NCBI GenBank assembly: GCA_016223165.1
Contig: JACRPO010000009.1
Location: 744,001-808,000 of the forward strand
DNA length: 64,000 nucleotides
Source of the DNA: Burkholderiales bacterium
GTDB taxonomy: Bacteria > Pseudomonadota > Gammaproteobacteria > Burkholderiales > Burkholderiaceae_C
Direction: 5' to 3'
In this document: one piece after another, positions 30,026 through 38,673 of the stretch
Layout of the letters: every line of letters begins with the position of its first letter
Numbering within the stretch: position 1 is the stretch's first letter
The notes under the pieces: model-generated
The model's input: only the letters and a program-made list of their open reading frames with translations
What the model was told of the DNA's origin: nothing
Databases searched by the model: none
Made by a program: the position numbers and the translations under genes

Positions 30026-31438
30026 ATGAAGAAGGTCTTGATCCTGTTCGTTGCGGCGCTCGCCGTGATTCCCCCCGGAGCCTGGGGCAGGGACTTCGAT
30101 TTCTGCGTGCGCGGCGCGAGCACCGAGATCAGCCAGGCGTTGCGGGTCAGGCTCGCTGCCGATCTCGAAGACGAGCCCGCCGCCCGTGCGCTGGCCGCTC
30201 GTCTGGTCAACCGGCTCGTCTGGGAGTCGAAGGCCGAACGCCTGGCGGTGCGGCCCGACGAAGCGCAGGTGTGCGCCGATGCGGCGGGCGAGCGCGTCAC
30301 GCTCGGTGTCAATCTGCAAGGCGTGGATCGCGCCGCGCTGGCCGTGGAACTGCAGCAGCCCGGTCCGGCGGCCAAACCGCTGCTCGATGCAATCGTCGCG
30401 TCGCGTACCGAGATCAGCCGGCTGATGTCGGGCGCCACGAAAGAAGGCAGCGTTCAGTCGCTGCGGCTGTTCTATGCCACCAACCGCGTGGTTACCGGGC
30501 AGGGCGCCGCGGGCACGAGCTATGGCGCCGCGCGCGGCCAGGTCTTGGCCCGCGGCCGCGTCGAGGCCACGTTGCAGGTGACTGCGGCGTCGAAATGGCT
30601 GCGACCGCTGGCGCTGTTTCGCATCCAATCCGCGCTCGAGCCGTCCAAGCTGGTGCGCGTGCGCCGCGTCACCGCGCTGGCCGCCGACCCGTGGCGAAAG
30701 GAGATTGCGCAGATGCTGGCGGCGGTGGAGCAGCCGCGCATCCTGCTGTTCGTGCACGGCTTCGCGGTGAGCTTCGAAGACGCCGCGCTGAGGACGGCGC
30801 AGTTGGCCAGCGACCTTGGCTTCGAGGGCGTGCCGGTCTTCTACTCGTGGCCTTCGCAAGGGCGCCTTACGGCCTATGTGGCCGACAAGGAATCGGCGCG
30901 CGCCTCGGTGCGGCACCTGAAGGCGCTGTTGGGCGAACTGGCCGTGCTGGCCGGGCCGGCGGCCATCGACATCGTCGCGCACAGCATGGGCAACGAAGTC
31001 CTGCTCGAGGCCATGCGAGAGCTGCGCCTCGAAGCCGTGGCACCGGCCTGGGCTTCGTTGCACGAGGTGGTGCTCGCCGCGCCCGATGTCGACCTCGAGC
31101 GCTTCGAGCAGGACATCGCGCCCCGCGTGCTGATCAAGGCCGGCCCGCGTGTGACGCTGTATGCCTCGGCGAAGGACCTGGCGCTCGACGTGAGCGGTTG
31201 GAAGCAGTACGGGCCGCGGCTGGGTGACATCGCCCACAAGGTGCCGCTGGTGGCGCCGATGCACACCATCGACGCGACCGCGGTGAAGACGAACTTCCTC
31301 GGGCATTCGTACTACGGCGATTCGGCCACCGTGCTGAGCGATCTGTTCTATCTGCTGCGCGCGGGGCTGGAGCCTGAGAAGCGGTTTCGGCTGCAGGCCG
31401 TGGACACGGCCGCAGGCCGCTACTGGCGCTTCAAGTGA
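30026..31438 (+). CDS. Exported DUF900-type alpha/beta hydrolase
   Basis: The 470-residue protein starts MKKVLILFVAALAVIPPGAWG, a signal peptide. The C-terminal two thirds are an alpha/beta hydrolase of the DUF900/COG4782 type: LRLFYATNR, ILLFVHGFAVSFEDAALR, VPVFYSWPSQG, the nucleophile Ser320 in AHSMGN, Asp in AAPDVD and His in GHSYYGD. The N-terminal 130 residues hold two Cys and no clear domain. It is the first gene of a rightward group with a CHAT protein 31 bp downstream. An FNR-type promoter precedes it. The substrate is unknown. Confidence 0.82.
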   Translation: MKKVLILFVAALAVIPPGAWGRDFDFCVRGASTEISQALRVRLAADLEDEPAARALAARLVNRLVWESKAERLAVRPDEAQVCADAAGERVTLGVNLQGVDRAALAVELQQPGPAAKPLLDAIVASRTEISRLMSGATKEGSVQSLRLFYATNRVVTGQGAAGTSYGAARGQVLARGRVEATLQVTAASKWLRPLALFRIQSALEPSKLVRVRRVTALAADPWRKEIAQMLAAVEQPRILLFVHGFAVSFEDAALRTAQLASDLGFEGVPVFYSWPSQGRLTAYVADKESARASVRHLKALLGELAVLAGPAAIDIVAHSMGNEVLLEAMRELRLEAVAPAWASLHEVVLAAPDVDLERFEQDIAPRVLIKAGPRVTLYASAKDLALDVSGWKQYGPRLGDIAHKVPLVAPMHTIDATAVKTNFLGHSYYGDSATVLSDLFYLLRAGLEPEKRFRLQAVDTAAGRYWRFK

Positions 31439-31469
31439 AGCGATCGGCAGCCCGCCCTCGGAGCGCACG

Positions 31470-32786
31470 ATGAACCCGCCCATGTCTTGCCCGCCGCGCT
31501 GGCCCATTGTGCGCAAAGCCCTTGCGCGATGCGCGGCAGGCCTGCTGGTGGCCTGCGCGGCCGGGCTGAGCGCCGGCGCGGCGCAGGCGCAGTTCTTCTC
31601 CGTATGTGACCGTGGCGACGCGGCGGAGCTGGAACAGAACATCAACCGGCACACGGAACACATGTTCCGCCTGACGCAGGGCAAGTTCAGCACCGGGTGG
31701 TACTGGCAGGGCGCGATTCCGAAGGACTTTCCGCGCCTGAGGCTTTCCCAGTTGCGCATTCCGCCGGGCTTCGCGGTGCTGTTCTATGTGCACGACAGCA
31801 CGCGGCGGCGGCTGTGCGTATGGCACATCGGCAGCGCGGGGCAGCTGGCGTGGGCCAGCACGTCCTCGATCACGGCGGACGATATGCGCACGATGCGCAG
31901 CCGCTTCGCGACGGCGCTGGGCGCCGAGCCCCCGGGGCCGTTGCGCGAGCCCGGGGTCGTGGAGGCGATCTCGCGCCAGTTGCTGCCTGGCGACCTGGTG
32001 GCCGGGATCATCGCGGCGAAGGCCGCGAGGCTTCTGGTCGTGCCCATCTTCGAGCTCGGTGCGATCCCATTTGTGGCCTTGACCATCTCGCCGGGCCGCC
32101 CCTTGCTCGAAGTGGCCGCGGTGACCATGCTGCCCGGCTTCTTCGCCCTGACCGAAGAACCGCGCGTGCCACGCGGGCGGCCGAACGAATCGGTCGTGGT
32201 CGGCGATCCGCAGGTGCCAGCGAGCGCCGGTGCCGGCCTGCCCCGGCTTGCATTCGCTCGCCGCGCGGCTGAGGAGATCGGGAGCGAGCTCGGGGTGCCG
32301 GTGCTCGCCGACGACAGAGGCAGTGCGAAGGCGGTGAAGGAACGCCTGGCGCAGGCGCAGCCGCGCTTCGTGGTCATCGCCGCGCATGGTGTGAGCAATG
32401 CCGACGACCCGCTGGAAGGCGGCTACCTGCTGATGGCCGACGGCCGCTGGCGCGGTGTCGAGGTCGCGCATGGGGTGGCGATGAAGTCGGCGCCGCTGGT
32501 CGTGCTGGCCGGGTGCGAGACGGGCGTGGGCAAGGGTTTCGATGTCGGCTTGATCGGCCTTGCGCGCGCCTGGTATCAGGCCGGCGCTTCGGGGGTCGTG
32601 TCCAGCCTGTGGCGCGTCGACGAGAAGACGACGCAGGAGTTCGTCGTCGGCTTCGTCAAGCTCGCACTCATGCACCCGCCGGACATCGCGCTGCGCAAGG
32701 CGATGCTGGTCCTGCGCGACGACCGCAAGGCAGAGGCGCTGCATTGGGCGTCGTTTGCCTTGCTGGGTGGTGTGCCCTTGTATTGA
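31470..32786 (+). CDS. Exported CHAT-domain (caspase-like) protein
   Basis: The 438-residue protein has a signal peptide (CAAGLLVACAAGLSAGAAQA, about 21-41). The C-terminal 250 residues are a CHAT domain: LLVVPIFELGAIPFVAL, the catalytic His306 in VVIAAHG, the catalytic Cys349 in VLAGCETGVG, and GLARAWYQAGASGVVSSLWRVDE. Both residues of the His-Cys dyad are present, so it should be an active clan CD peptidase. CHAT proteases are usually cytoplasmic defence effectors; export to the periplasm is unusual. It lies 31 bp after the hydrolase gene and 31 bp before an unknown gene, which suggests one operon. Confidence 0.85.
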   Translation: MNPPMSCPPRWPIVRKALARCAAGLLVACAAGLSAGAAQAQFFSVCDRGDAAELEQNINRHTEHMFRLTQGKFSTGWYWQGAIPKDFPRLRLSQLRIPPGFAVLFYVHDSTRRRLCVWHIGSAGQLAWASTSSITADDMRTMRSRFATALGAEPPGPLREPGVVEAISRQLLPGDLVAGIIAAKAARLLVVPIFELGAIPFVALTISPGRPLLEVAAVTMLPGFFALTEEPRVPRGRPNESVVVGDPQVPASAGAGLPRLAFARRAAEEIGSELGVPVLADDRGSAKAVKERLAQAQPRFVVIAAHGVSNADDPLEGGYLLMADGRWRGVEVAHGVAMKSAPLVVLAGCETGVGKGFDVGLIGLARAWYQAGASGVVSSLWRVDEKTTQEFVVGFVKLALMHPPDIALRKAMLVLRDDRKAEALHWASFALLGGVPLY

Positions 32787-32817
32787 GGTTCGCGGCTTGG
32801 CTTGAGGGGTTTGGACC

Positions 32818-34296
32818 ATGACATCTGCTCCGAAGCATCAGGGAACGACTCGATCAAAGCGTTCTCAGGGTGACGCGCCTGTGCGCAGCCGAGCCGCCAG
32901 AGAAGCAGCGCCTGCCAAGACGGGCTCGACGACTCGGTTTGTCGACATCGAGCGGCCTGCGCCGCTCAAGATGAAACGCCTGCCAGAGCTCAGGAGGACT
33001 CCGGGTCTCTCCCTCGAGATCCAGAACATCTCGCCCCGGTATCTGCCTGTGCAGGAATACGTCCTGCCGTGGCTGCGACCATGGCTGACGGCGGACCCGC
33101 ACGACAAGGCGGTCTTCATCGCCAAGGTGACCTTCAGGGCGAAGGCCGATCACTTCGACACATCTCCCGGCGTCAAGGTCGGGGCGATCGTGGCCAAGGA
33201 TGGCGAGAAGATCCGGCTTGCGCTCCGGGAAGCTTCGCGGCAGATCCGCGTGTATCCCGCGGCAGGAGCGCCGGCCAGCATTTCGGGTGTGCTCTACTTT
33301 GTTGGTACCCTCCCTCTGGACCTCACGGCCGGCGGCTACTCGCATGTGATGGAACTGGCAGCGACCGTTCGATTCGATGGGCGGACCATCGCCGTACGCC
33401 GGAGTTCCGAGACCGAAACGTCCACCATCGCAGGTGGTCTGTTCGCGCGGCGCAACTCTTGGGAATGGTGGGAGTACGCGCGCGAGTCCAGGGTGTTGAA
33501 CTGCGCATGTCCCCTCGATGGCAACCTGTGCCTGGAACTCTTGAATGCGTCGGAAGATGTGAGAGGGCTGGAGGTGCGTCGGACTCGCATCGCCGCGTCC
33601 GGAGCGAGCCCTGGGTTGGGACTACTCTTTCATCAGGCCTCCTTCACGGAGTCCACCGAGCCGGCCTCGCCACCTTGGGATCTGGCGGGCCGTTCTTTCA
33701 AGAGACTGAGGTTCTCGGCGTCCTCCCAGGAGGTGCGCGTGGCGAGGGCGCTTCCGCTGATCGGTTTCTACGACCCGGTGACCGCGACCTGGAGGCCGTG
33801 GGCGGTTCCGCTCATCGACCCGTCCTGGTCGGTTGCCGAGCAGGATCTGAGAGCCTTCTGCATCTATCCGAATGCCGAGCCAATCTCGATTGCGTCGTCC
33901 AGTCGCCCGATCGCGGCGCCCATCCGCTTATTCGGCGATAGTCTGTTCGGCCCCCCGGGCGCGGTCCTCCGGATCAAGAACGAGCTGCCCGGGCCGGTCC
34001 GGCTCCTCTCAGTCCAAGAGGCCCACATCGTGGAGAGCGATCATCCGCCCGGTGTGATCCAGGGGTTCGGGCAGCGATCCGGATCGGCGCGTCTGACGCC
34101 CAACTTCGTCTATGGGGAGGAGGCACCGACCCTGGCGGCCGGAGAGGAGATGGATTTCTCTCTGAGCATGACCTTTGCTGCGCTCGAGCAAGGGACTTTC
34201 GCGACGTTCGTGATGGTCACTGCCAACGTCGATGACGTGCCGGGCGCGGCGAGTATCTTGGTTCCGGTTGTCTACACGAACTACCTCGTGCCTTAG
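32818..34296 (+). CDS. Hypothetical protein, 492 residues
   Basis: I do not recognise a family. The first 45 residues are basic and Ser/Thr/Ala-rich without a signal peptide. The rest alternates short hydrophobic strands and loops, as in beta-sandwich proteins, with a Trp cluster (SWEWWEY) and one CACPLDGNLC segment. Codon use is less GC-biased than in the core genes. It starts 31 bp after the CHAT gene, so it may be a partner or substrate of the CHAT protein. Products of CHAT-linked genes are often such partners, but there is no direct evidence here. Confidence 0.7.
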   Translation: MTSAPKHQGTTRSKRSQGDAPVRSRAAREAAPAKTGSTTRFVDIERPAPLKMKRLPELRRTPGLSLEIQNISPRYLPVQEYVLPWLRPWLTADPHDKAVFIAKVTFRAKADHFDTSPGVKVGAIVAKDGEKIRLALREASRQIRVYPAAGAPASISGVLYFVGTLPLDLTAGGYSHVMELAATVRFDGRTIAVRRSSETETSTIAGGLFARRNSWEWWEYARESRVLNCACPLDGNLCLELLNASEDVRGLEVRRTRIAASGASPGLGLLFHQASFTESTEPASPPWDLAGRSFKRLRFSASSQEVRVARALPLIGFYDPVTATWRPWAVPLIDPSWSVAEQDLRAFCIYPNAEPISIASSSRPIAAPIRLFGDSLFGPPGAVLRIKNELPGPVRLLSVQEAHIVESDHPPGVIQGFGQRSGSARLTPNFVYGEEAPTLAAGEEMDFSLSMTFAALEQGTFATFVMVTANVDDVPGAASILVPVVYTNYLVP

Positions 34297-34500
34297 GTGT
34301 TCTGCGGATCGCTGAACGCTTACGGACCGCCGCCGATTGCGCACACTCAATCGGCTGTCGTGGCTTCGGCGCATCCTTCCCGTCCACGGTCTACGGTCCT
34401 CGGTCCACGCCGGACAAGACCGCGAACGTGCCAGTGGATCCGTGGCTTTGCGGGACGATTGGGCGTGGATCTATGGCACAGAACTGCAGCAGGAGGTCCC

Positions 34501-34968
34501 ATGGCAAGCACACGCAGTCCCACCATCCGCAAGACCAGTCCGGGCACTGCTGAGCCGGCCCTCGCAGACCGACCCGTGCGCGCGCCTGCGGCGGCGAAGG
34601 GCTGCTACCGCTACACGCTATCGAGCGGGCTGTTCGGATTGCCCGCGAATGCGCAGTCGGTCGACTGGATGGTCGTGAACGACTCCCCCTTCGCATTGAC
34701 GTTTCGCGTCACGGTGTTCAAGGTAGGCGTCGGTGTCAAGACCGCTGTCGCGCCGGGCACCCTGACGCTGGCCTTGGCCGCCAACGAGGCGACACACAAC
34801 GCGAACAGCGTCGGTTCCGGCAAGCCGTTCGTTCCCGGCTTCTACTACGAGGTCGTCGTCGAGACCGATGATCTGCGGCTGCTACCCAGCGTCCATGTCT
34901 GGCAGGACCATACGAACACGGTCATCCCGGGAACGTTGATCTCTCCAGGGACATTCGTTCAGGTCTGA
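34501..34968 (+). CDS. Hypothetical protein, 155 residues
   Basis: A near-perfect AGGAGGT ribosome site at 34490-34496 fixes the start at 34501. After a basic Ala/Pro-rich stretch of about 35 residues, the chain reads like a small beta-sandwich (YRYTLSSGLFGLP, FRVTVFKVGVGVK, FYYEVVVETDDL). No signal peptide and no known family. It is the last gene of cargo A, 204 bp after the 492-residue gene, and stands just before an lhr fragment. The strong ribosome site suggests high expression. Confidence 0.65.
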   Translation: MASTRSPTIRKTSPGTAEPALADRPVRAPAAAKGCYRYTLSSGLFGLPANAQSVDWMVVNDSPFALTFRVTVFKVGVGVKTAVAPGTLTLALAANEATHNANSVGSGKPFVPGFYYEVVVETDDLRLLPSVHVWQDHTNTVIPGTLISPGTFVQV

Positions 34969-35019
34969 GCGCAGCGGGCCGGTCGAGTTCGACCTGTGGC
35001 AATCATGGGTCGACCACGT

Positions 35020-35138
35020 CATCGCCACGCGCTGATCGCAGCGCCCACCGGCTCGGGCAATACGCTCGCCGCGTTCCTCTCGGCCATCAACGATCTCGTG
35101 GTCGAAGGTCTGGCCAAGGGCCTCGCCGACGAGGTGCA
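35020..35138 (+). pseudogene. First internal fragment of lhr
   Basis: About 119 bp match the intact lhr gene at 53474-53592 with 14 mismatches by hand count (about 88% identity). The segment encodes the Walker A region (codons 35-74 of lhr). The GKT lysine codon is changed to AAT (Asn), and flanking sequence is unrelated. It is a scrap, in the same orientation as intact lhr 18 kb away. Confidence 0.85.
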
Positions 35139-35168
35139 GCGCCGCGGAAACCAAGTGGGTAGACACCG

Positions 35169-35717
35169 ATGACCGTTCGAGCCTTCGAGTGCCACGCACC
35201 GGGTACCCTTCAGTTGCTCGGCTATGCAGCCTTGAGCCGGGTCGAGGACTGGCCGCCCGATACGCGGATCGTGCGCCTGCGCTTCGGCTCCGACTGGCGC
35301 TGCGCGCTGCTCGACCGGTCCCGCGTCGTCGAAGTGGAAGGTTTGCTGCTGCGTGACGCCGTGGCCTCCGACGAGCGCGACTGTCCGGAATGCGCAGCGC
35401 AGCCGGCGGCTTTCGGCGCCGAAGCTGCGCCCGCGCCGCAGGCCCGCGCCCACTCACCCGAGGTGGAGGCGGCCGCCATCTCGCTGCGCGGCGTGCCGAT
35501 GGCCGTCGTTCTCGTCAAGCGTGAACTCATCGACAGCCCAGGCGAGGCCTCGATGATGCAGGCCGCCCTGCAGCCCCGCTTCGGCGACGCGGCCGTCGTG
35601 CTGATGGGCCAGGACGACGACGGCACCCCGCATTTCTTCGGCGACCCTGCGCTGGTCGACCTGCTGGACGGCGTGCCGATCGAAGGCATGCCCTGGAAGA
35701 GGTATCCGCAGCGTTGA
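35169..35717 (+). CDS. Hypothetical protein, 182 residues
   Basis: I recognise no family. The chain starts MTVRAFECHAPGTLQLLGYAAL, with a Cys pair (DCPEC) near residue 73, then an Ala/Pro linker. A second part (about 96-182) reads AISLRGVPMAVVLVKRELIDSPGEASMMQAALQ and ends in FFGDPALVDLLDGVP, with mixed alpha/beta character. The gene fills the space between the two lhr fragments and forms cargo B alone. High GC and normal codon use argue that it is coding. Confidence 0.6.
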   Translation: MTVRAFECHAPGTLQLLGYAALSRVEDWPPDTRIVRLRFGSDWRCALLDRSRVVEVEGLLLRDAVASDERDCPECAAQPAAFGAEAAPAPQARAHSPEVEAAAISLRGVPMAVVLVKRELIDSPGEASMMQAALQPRFGDAAVVLMGQDDDGTPHFFGDPALVDLLDGVPIEGMPWKRYPQR

Positions 35718-36155
35718 GCGCGCGCGCCTTGCCGCTGGCAGACTTCGCCGGTCCGGAATCATCGTCGAGAGTCCCCGGGGTTCCAACGACGGAAACGCGG
35801 CCCATGGGCCGCTGATCGCGGCGCCCACCGGCTTCGGTAAGCCGCTCGCCGCTTCCCTCTCGGCCATCAACGACCTCATGGTCGTTGGTCTCGACAAGGT
35901 GCGCCCGGCGGCTGCTCGCGCGCATGCGCCGCGCCACCCCAGAGAAGAGCCGTCGAGCCCAATGCGAACCGGCGCTGGATGGCGCGTACCGGCGAGCGAG
36001 CCTGCGCCAGTCTTCGATGAAGTGCCTTCGCCCCCCCGGTCAGCCGCGGCCCGACAGCACCCCACTTCCAGGCGGGCGTTGAGCCTGCGCAATCACTGCG
36101 TCGTTGCTCGACACATGCTATTGAGCAAACCCCAAGTGAATAAGGAGGTATTGGT
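35718..36155. other. Cargo B/C junction without a gene
   Basis: This 438-bp stretch holds the second lhr fragment (35808-35902). The rest shows no recognisable gene. An AT-richer segment (36110-36150) and the AAGGAGGT ribosome site of the C1 protease gene close it. Confidence 0.5.
35808..35902 (+). pseudogene. Second internal fragment of lhr
   Basis: About 95 bp resemble the same Walker A region of lhr as the first fragment (53482-53580), with more substitutions. GSGKT has become FGKP by in-frame codon changes, and similarity fades after 35895. The surrounding DNA is not lhr. It is an independent scrap because its differences from the intact gene are not shared with the first fragment. Confidence 0.75.
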
Positions 36156-37109
36156 ATGGCACTTCGCCTATGCAACCAGCGCATCCGCCTGCCAAGCAGC
36201 GGCATGCTGCTCGGAACCGGGTGGCACCCGCCCGTGCTCGACCCACGGGACTACACCGTCGATCACCCAAAGATCAAGCCCATCACCGACCGGATGGCCG
36301 AGAAGGCCAAGGCGCACAGGCCCAGGGCGCCAAGGGCCCCGGCCATGAGTGTTGACCTGCGGCCTTGGTGCAGCCCAGTCGAGCACCAGGGTGAACTGGG
36401 CTCGTGCACCGCCCACGCGGCGGTCGGCGCCGTCGAGTACTTCCAGCGTCGGTCCTTTGGCAAGCACCTCGAGGGCTCGCGCCTGTTCGTCTACAAGACC
36501 ACGCGCAATCTTCTGGGCGTCACCGGCGATACGGGGGCGTGGTTGCGCCATGCAATGAGCGCGCTCGTCCTCTGCGGCGTGCCCACCGAGCGCTACTGGC
36601 CCTATACAGACGCAGCAGCCGATTTCGACCGCGAGCCGACGCAGTTCGTCTACGCGGTGGCCGACAACTTCCAGTCCGCCAGGTACTTCGCGCACGATCC
36701 GCTCGGGCAACACACGCCCACCGACAAGGTGTTGGCCAGCGTCAAGAGGTATATGGGTGCCGGCATTCCGGCCATGTTTGGCTTCTGGGGCTACGCATCT
36801 TCCGGCAGCGGCGACGCGCCCGGAAACATTCCCTTCCCCACCGACAGTGAACTGGCCACCGAGCCCGCGTGGGGCCACGCCGTGCTGGCCGTCGGCTACG
36901 ACGACAACCTGACGATCACGAATCGCCTCACGAACAAGTCCACCAAGGGCGCGCTCCTGATTCGCAACTCCTGGGGTCCGAGCTGGGGGCAGCTGGGCTA
37001 TGGCTGGCTGCCCTACAAGTATGTGCTGCAGAGCATTGCGCTCGATTTCTGGTCGCTGATCCGGATGGAGTGGATCGATGCCGATCAGTTCTATCTGGCC
37101 GAGGAATGA
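36156..37109 (+). CDS. Papain-like C1 cysteine protease
   Basis: The 317-residue protein has a strong AAGGAGGT site before its start. The papain residues are all present: oxyanion Gln and nucleophile Cys84 in EHQGELGSCTAHAA, His241 in WGHAVLAVGYDD, and Asn271 in LIRNSWGPSWG. A short pro-like region of about 65 residues precedes the catalytic domain. There is no signal peptide. Bacterial C1 proteases of this type are known from secreted and effector-like proteins. It opens cargo C, which also contains a calpain-like protease and a chagasin-type inhibitor of C1 enzymes. A decayed piece of a second C1 gene lies 0.9 kb downstream. Confidence 0.88.
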   Translation: MALRLCNQRIRLPSSGMLLGTGWHPPVLDPRDYTVDHPKIKPITDRMAEKAKAHRPRAPRAPAMSVDLRPWCSPVEHQGELGSCTAHAAVGAVEYFQRRSFGKHLEGSRLFVYKTTRNLLGVTGDTGAWLRHAMSALVLCGVPTERYWPYTDAAADFDREPTQFVYAVADNFQSARYFAHDPLGQHTPTDKVLASVKRYMGAGIPAMFGFWGYASSGSGDAPGNIPFPTDSELATEPAWGHAVLAVGYDDNLTITNRLTNKSTKGALLIRNSWGPSWGQLGYGWLPYKYVLQSIALDFWSLIRMEWIDADQFYLAEE

Positions 37110-37173
37110 CTTCGGGGTGCCGGCACGGTGGTTGTCACAGTTCACCCATCGGAAACATGAAGGAGAGGCATCC

Positions 37174-37907
37174 ATGGTCAAGGCGATAACGGTGCGCGAC
37201 CTAGATCGGGCGGACGGATCCATTTCGATGGTCCTGTCCTTCCAGGTCGATGAATTCCAAGCCATCCGGCGCGGCATGTACACGGCCATCCTCACGAGCC
37301 AGGGTGCACCGCGCGGCGAGGCAGGCGACCCCGCTCTGCCATGGCGCAAGCTGCTCGTATATGTGCCCGATGGCGCCAGTTCCGGGCAAGCGAAGTTCAC
37401 GGTCAGGCGGGCCACCCAATGGCTGTCCGGCGTGCCTGTCGAGCCGATTCAGCCCGAGGTTCCGATCTCCGAGAGTGAATTGGTCAAGCCGGTGGGCCCC
37501 AACAGCGGGGTTTACCGGCAGTCGGACGTTTGGCCCGAGCAGCCTGGACATGCAGTCGCCGTGCGGCGGCTGGGCGAGCCACCGACGGCAACACGCTGGC
37601 CGTGGGTGCCGGTGGGGAGAAGAGCGGCGCCACCGGCATCGGCGGCAATCAGGGCGACAACTCCGCCTCTGGGAGCGGTCCGGTCTATGTCTACGTGCGC
37701 AGCGGCGTCGGGAGTTGGAGTCAATTTGCCTACATCAAGGCCAGCAATACGGGGGCTCTCGACACCTTCGGCGCTTCCGTTGCCTTGTCCGCTGACAGCA
37801 ACACGCTGGCGGTGGGCGCCTATGAGAAGGACGGCAGCGCCACCGGCATTGGCGGGAACCAGGGTTCCAGTTCGGCCGTCGGTAGTGGCGCGGCGTATCT
37901 GTATTGA
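37174..37907 (+). pseudogene. Frameshifted FG-GAP repeat protein
   Basis: A gene starts at 37174 after AAGGAGAG and reads MVKAITVRDLDRADGS, an alpha/beta N-terminal domain of about 110 residues. Near 37540 the frame is lost. In another frame two FG-GAP (integrin-like) repeats follow: DGNTLAVGAGG...GPVYVYVR and FGASVALSADSNTLAVGAY...SGAAYLY, then a stop at 37905-37907. At least one net frameshift separates the two parts, so the product is broken unless the shift is programmed, for which I see no slippery site. Such repeats form extracellular beta-propellers. Confidence 0.65.
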
Positions 37908-37966
37908 CGCCAAGTGCATCGAAGGGCGAGTAGTGGCGTGGCCCATGATTACGGAATCCGGCGCCT

Positions 37967-38068
37967 GAAGGGCTCGGGGCTCTTCGTCTACAGGAGAGGA
38001 TTGGAATAGATTTCTGGTCGCTCCTCCGGATGGATTGGACCGACACAGACCAGCTCTACTTGGACTAG
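37967..38068 (+). pseudogene. Remnant of a second C1 protease gene
   Basis: The segment 37967-37997 reads LKGSGLFVYR, like LEGSRLFVYK of the C1 protease at 36156. The segment 38003-38068 reads DFWSLLRMDWTDTDQLYLD and a stop, like its C-terminus DFWSLIRMEWIDADQFYL. The roughly 500 bp between the two matches are missing. This is the trace of a tandem paralogue lost by internal deletion. Confidence 0.7.
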
Positions 38069-38164
38069 CGATCTCGTCGATGCGCGTCCAATAACACAAA
38101 CACTCTCTCTCGATCCCCCCATCGGCTGCCAAGCAGCCTATGTCACACTCGAATGGAGATAATC

Positions 38165-38611
38165 ATGGCATACACGCTTGAAGAGGTCTACCGTGAATTG
38201 CGTGACCCGAGAGTTCGGTTCAACTATGCCAAATGCGTCTACCTAGTCACACAAGATGACGGACGCACGTCATACTCTGAAGCATTGACATCGGTCCAGG
38301 ATCTCGGTCTCGGAACGGGTTTATGTGCCACGTTCAGCTTGGTATTCAACGACCGGCTAAACGGCAGCCAGCGATTCTCTCAAGACAAGGCCGACCAAGT
38401 GGTCGCAAGAATGGCTGAGTCTAGTCCAAACCATATGGACGCGACCTTCAGGCTGGATTCCTGGGGTGGCACGATTCTGACGGTAAACCTGACGCGCCCA
38501 CGCCCACTCGACGACTCGAAGCTCTATCTAGGGTGGGGTCCGGCGATAGGAAATGCGCCAGGTTCCGCCCTGTATTGCATTTGCTTCAAGGAAATGGGAC
38601 TCCTTGGGTAG
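38165..38611 (+). CDS. Hypothetical protein, 148 residues
   Basis: The start at 38165 follows GGAGAT with good spacing. The chain begins MAYTLEEVYRELRDPRVRFNYAKCVYLV and ends IGNAPGSALYCICFKEMGLLG. Strand-rich segments and a Gly-rich end suggest a small single-domain fold. No family is recognised. Base composition is lower in GC than the core genes, in line with transfer. It ends 62 bp before a larger unknown gene on the same strand, and the two may form an operon. Confidence 0.65.
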   Translation: MAYTLEEVYRELRDPRVRFNYAKCVYLVTQDDGRTSYSEALTSVQDLGLGTGLCATFSLVFNDRLNGSQRFSQDKADQVVARMAESSPNHMDATFRLDSWGGTILTVNLTRPRPLDDSKLYLGWGPAIGNAPGSALYCICFKEMGLLG

Positions 38612-38673
38612 CCCAAACTAGCCATACTACCTGCCCGCGAAGATGCGGGGAGATCTTCGCAGATGAGCCGGGA

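Noticed and set aside
37078..37968. One intact gene through the FG-GAP region in a single frame
   Set aside because: After about 37540 this frame loses all repeat character, while a different frame carries both FG-GAP repeats.
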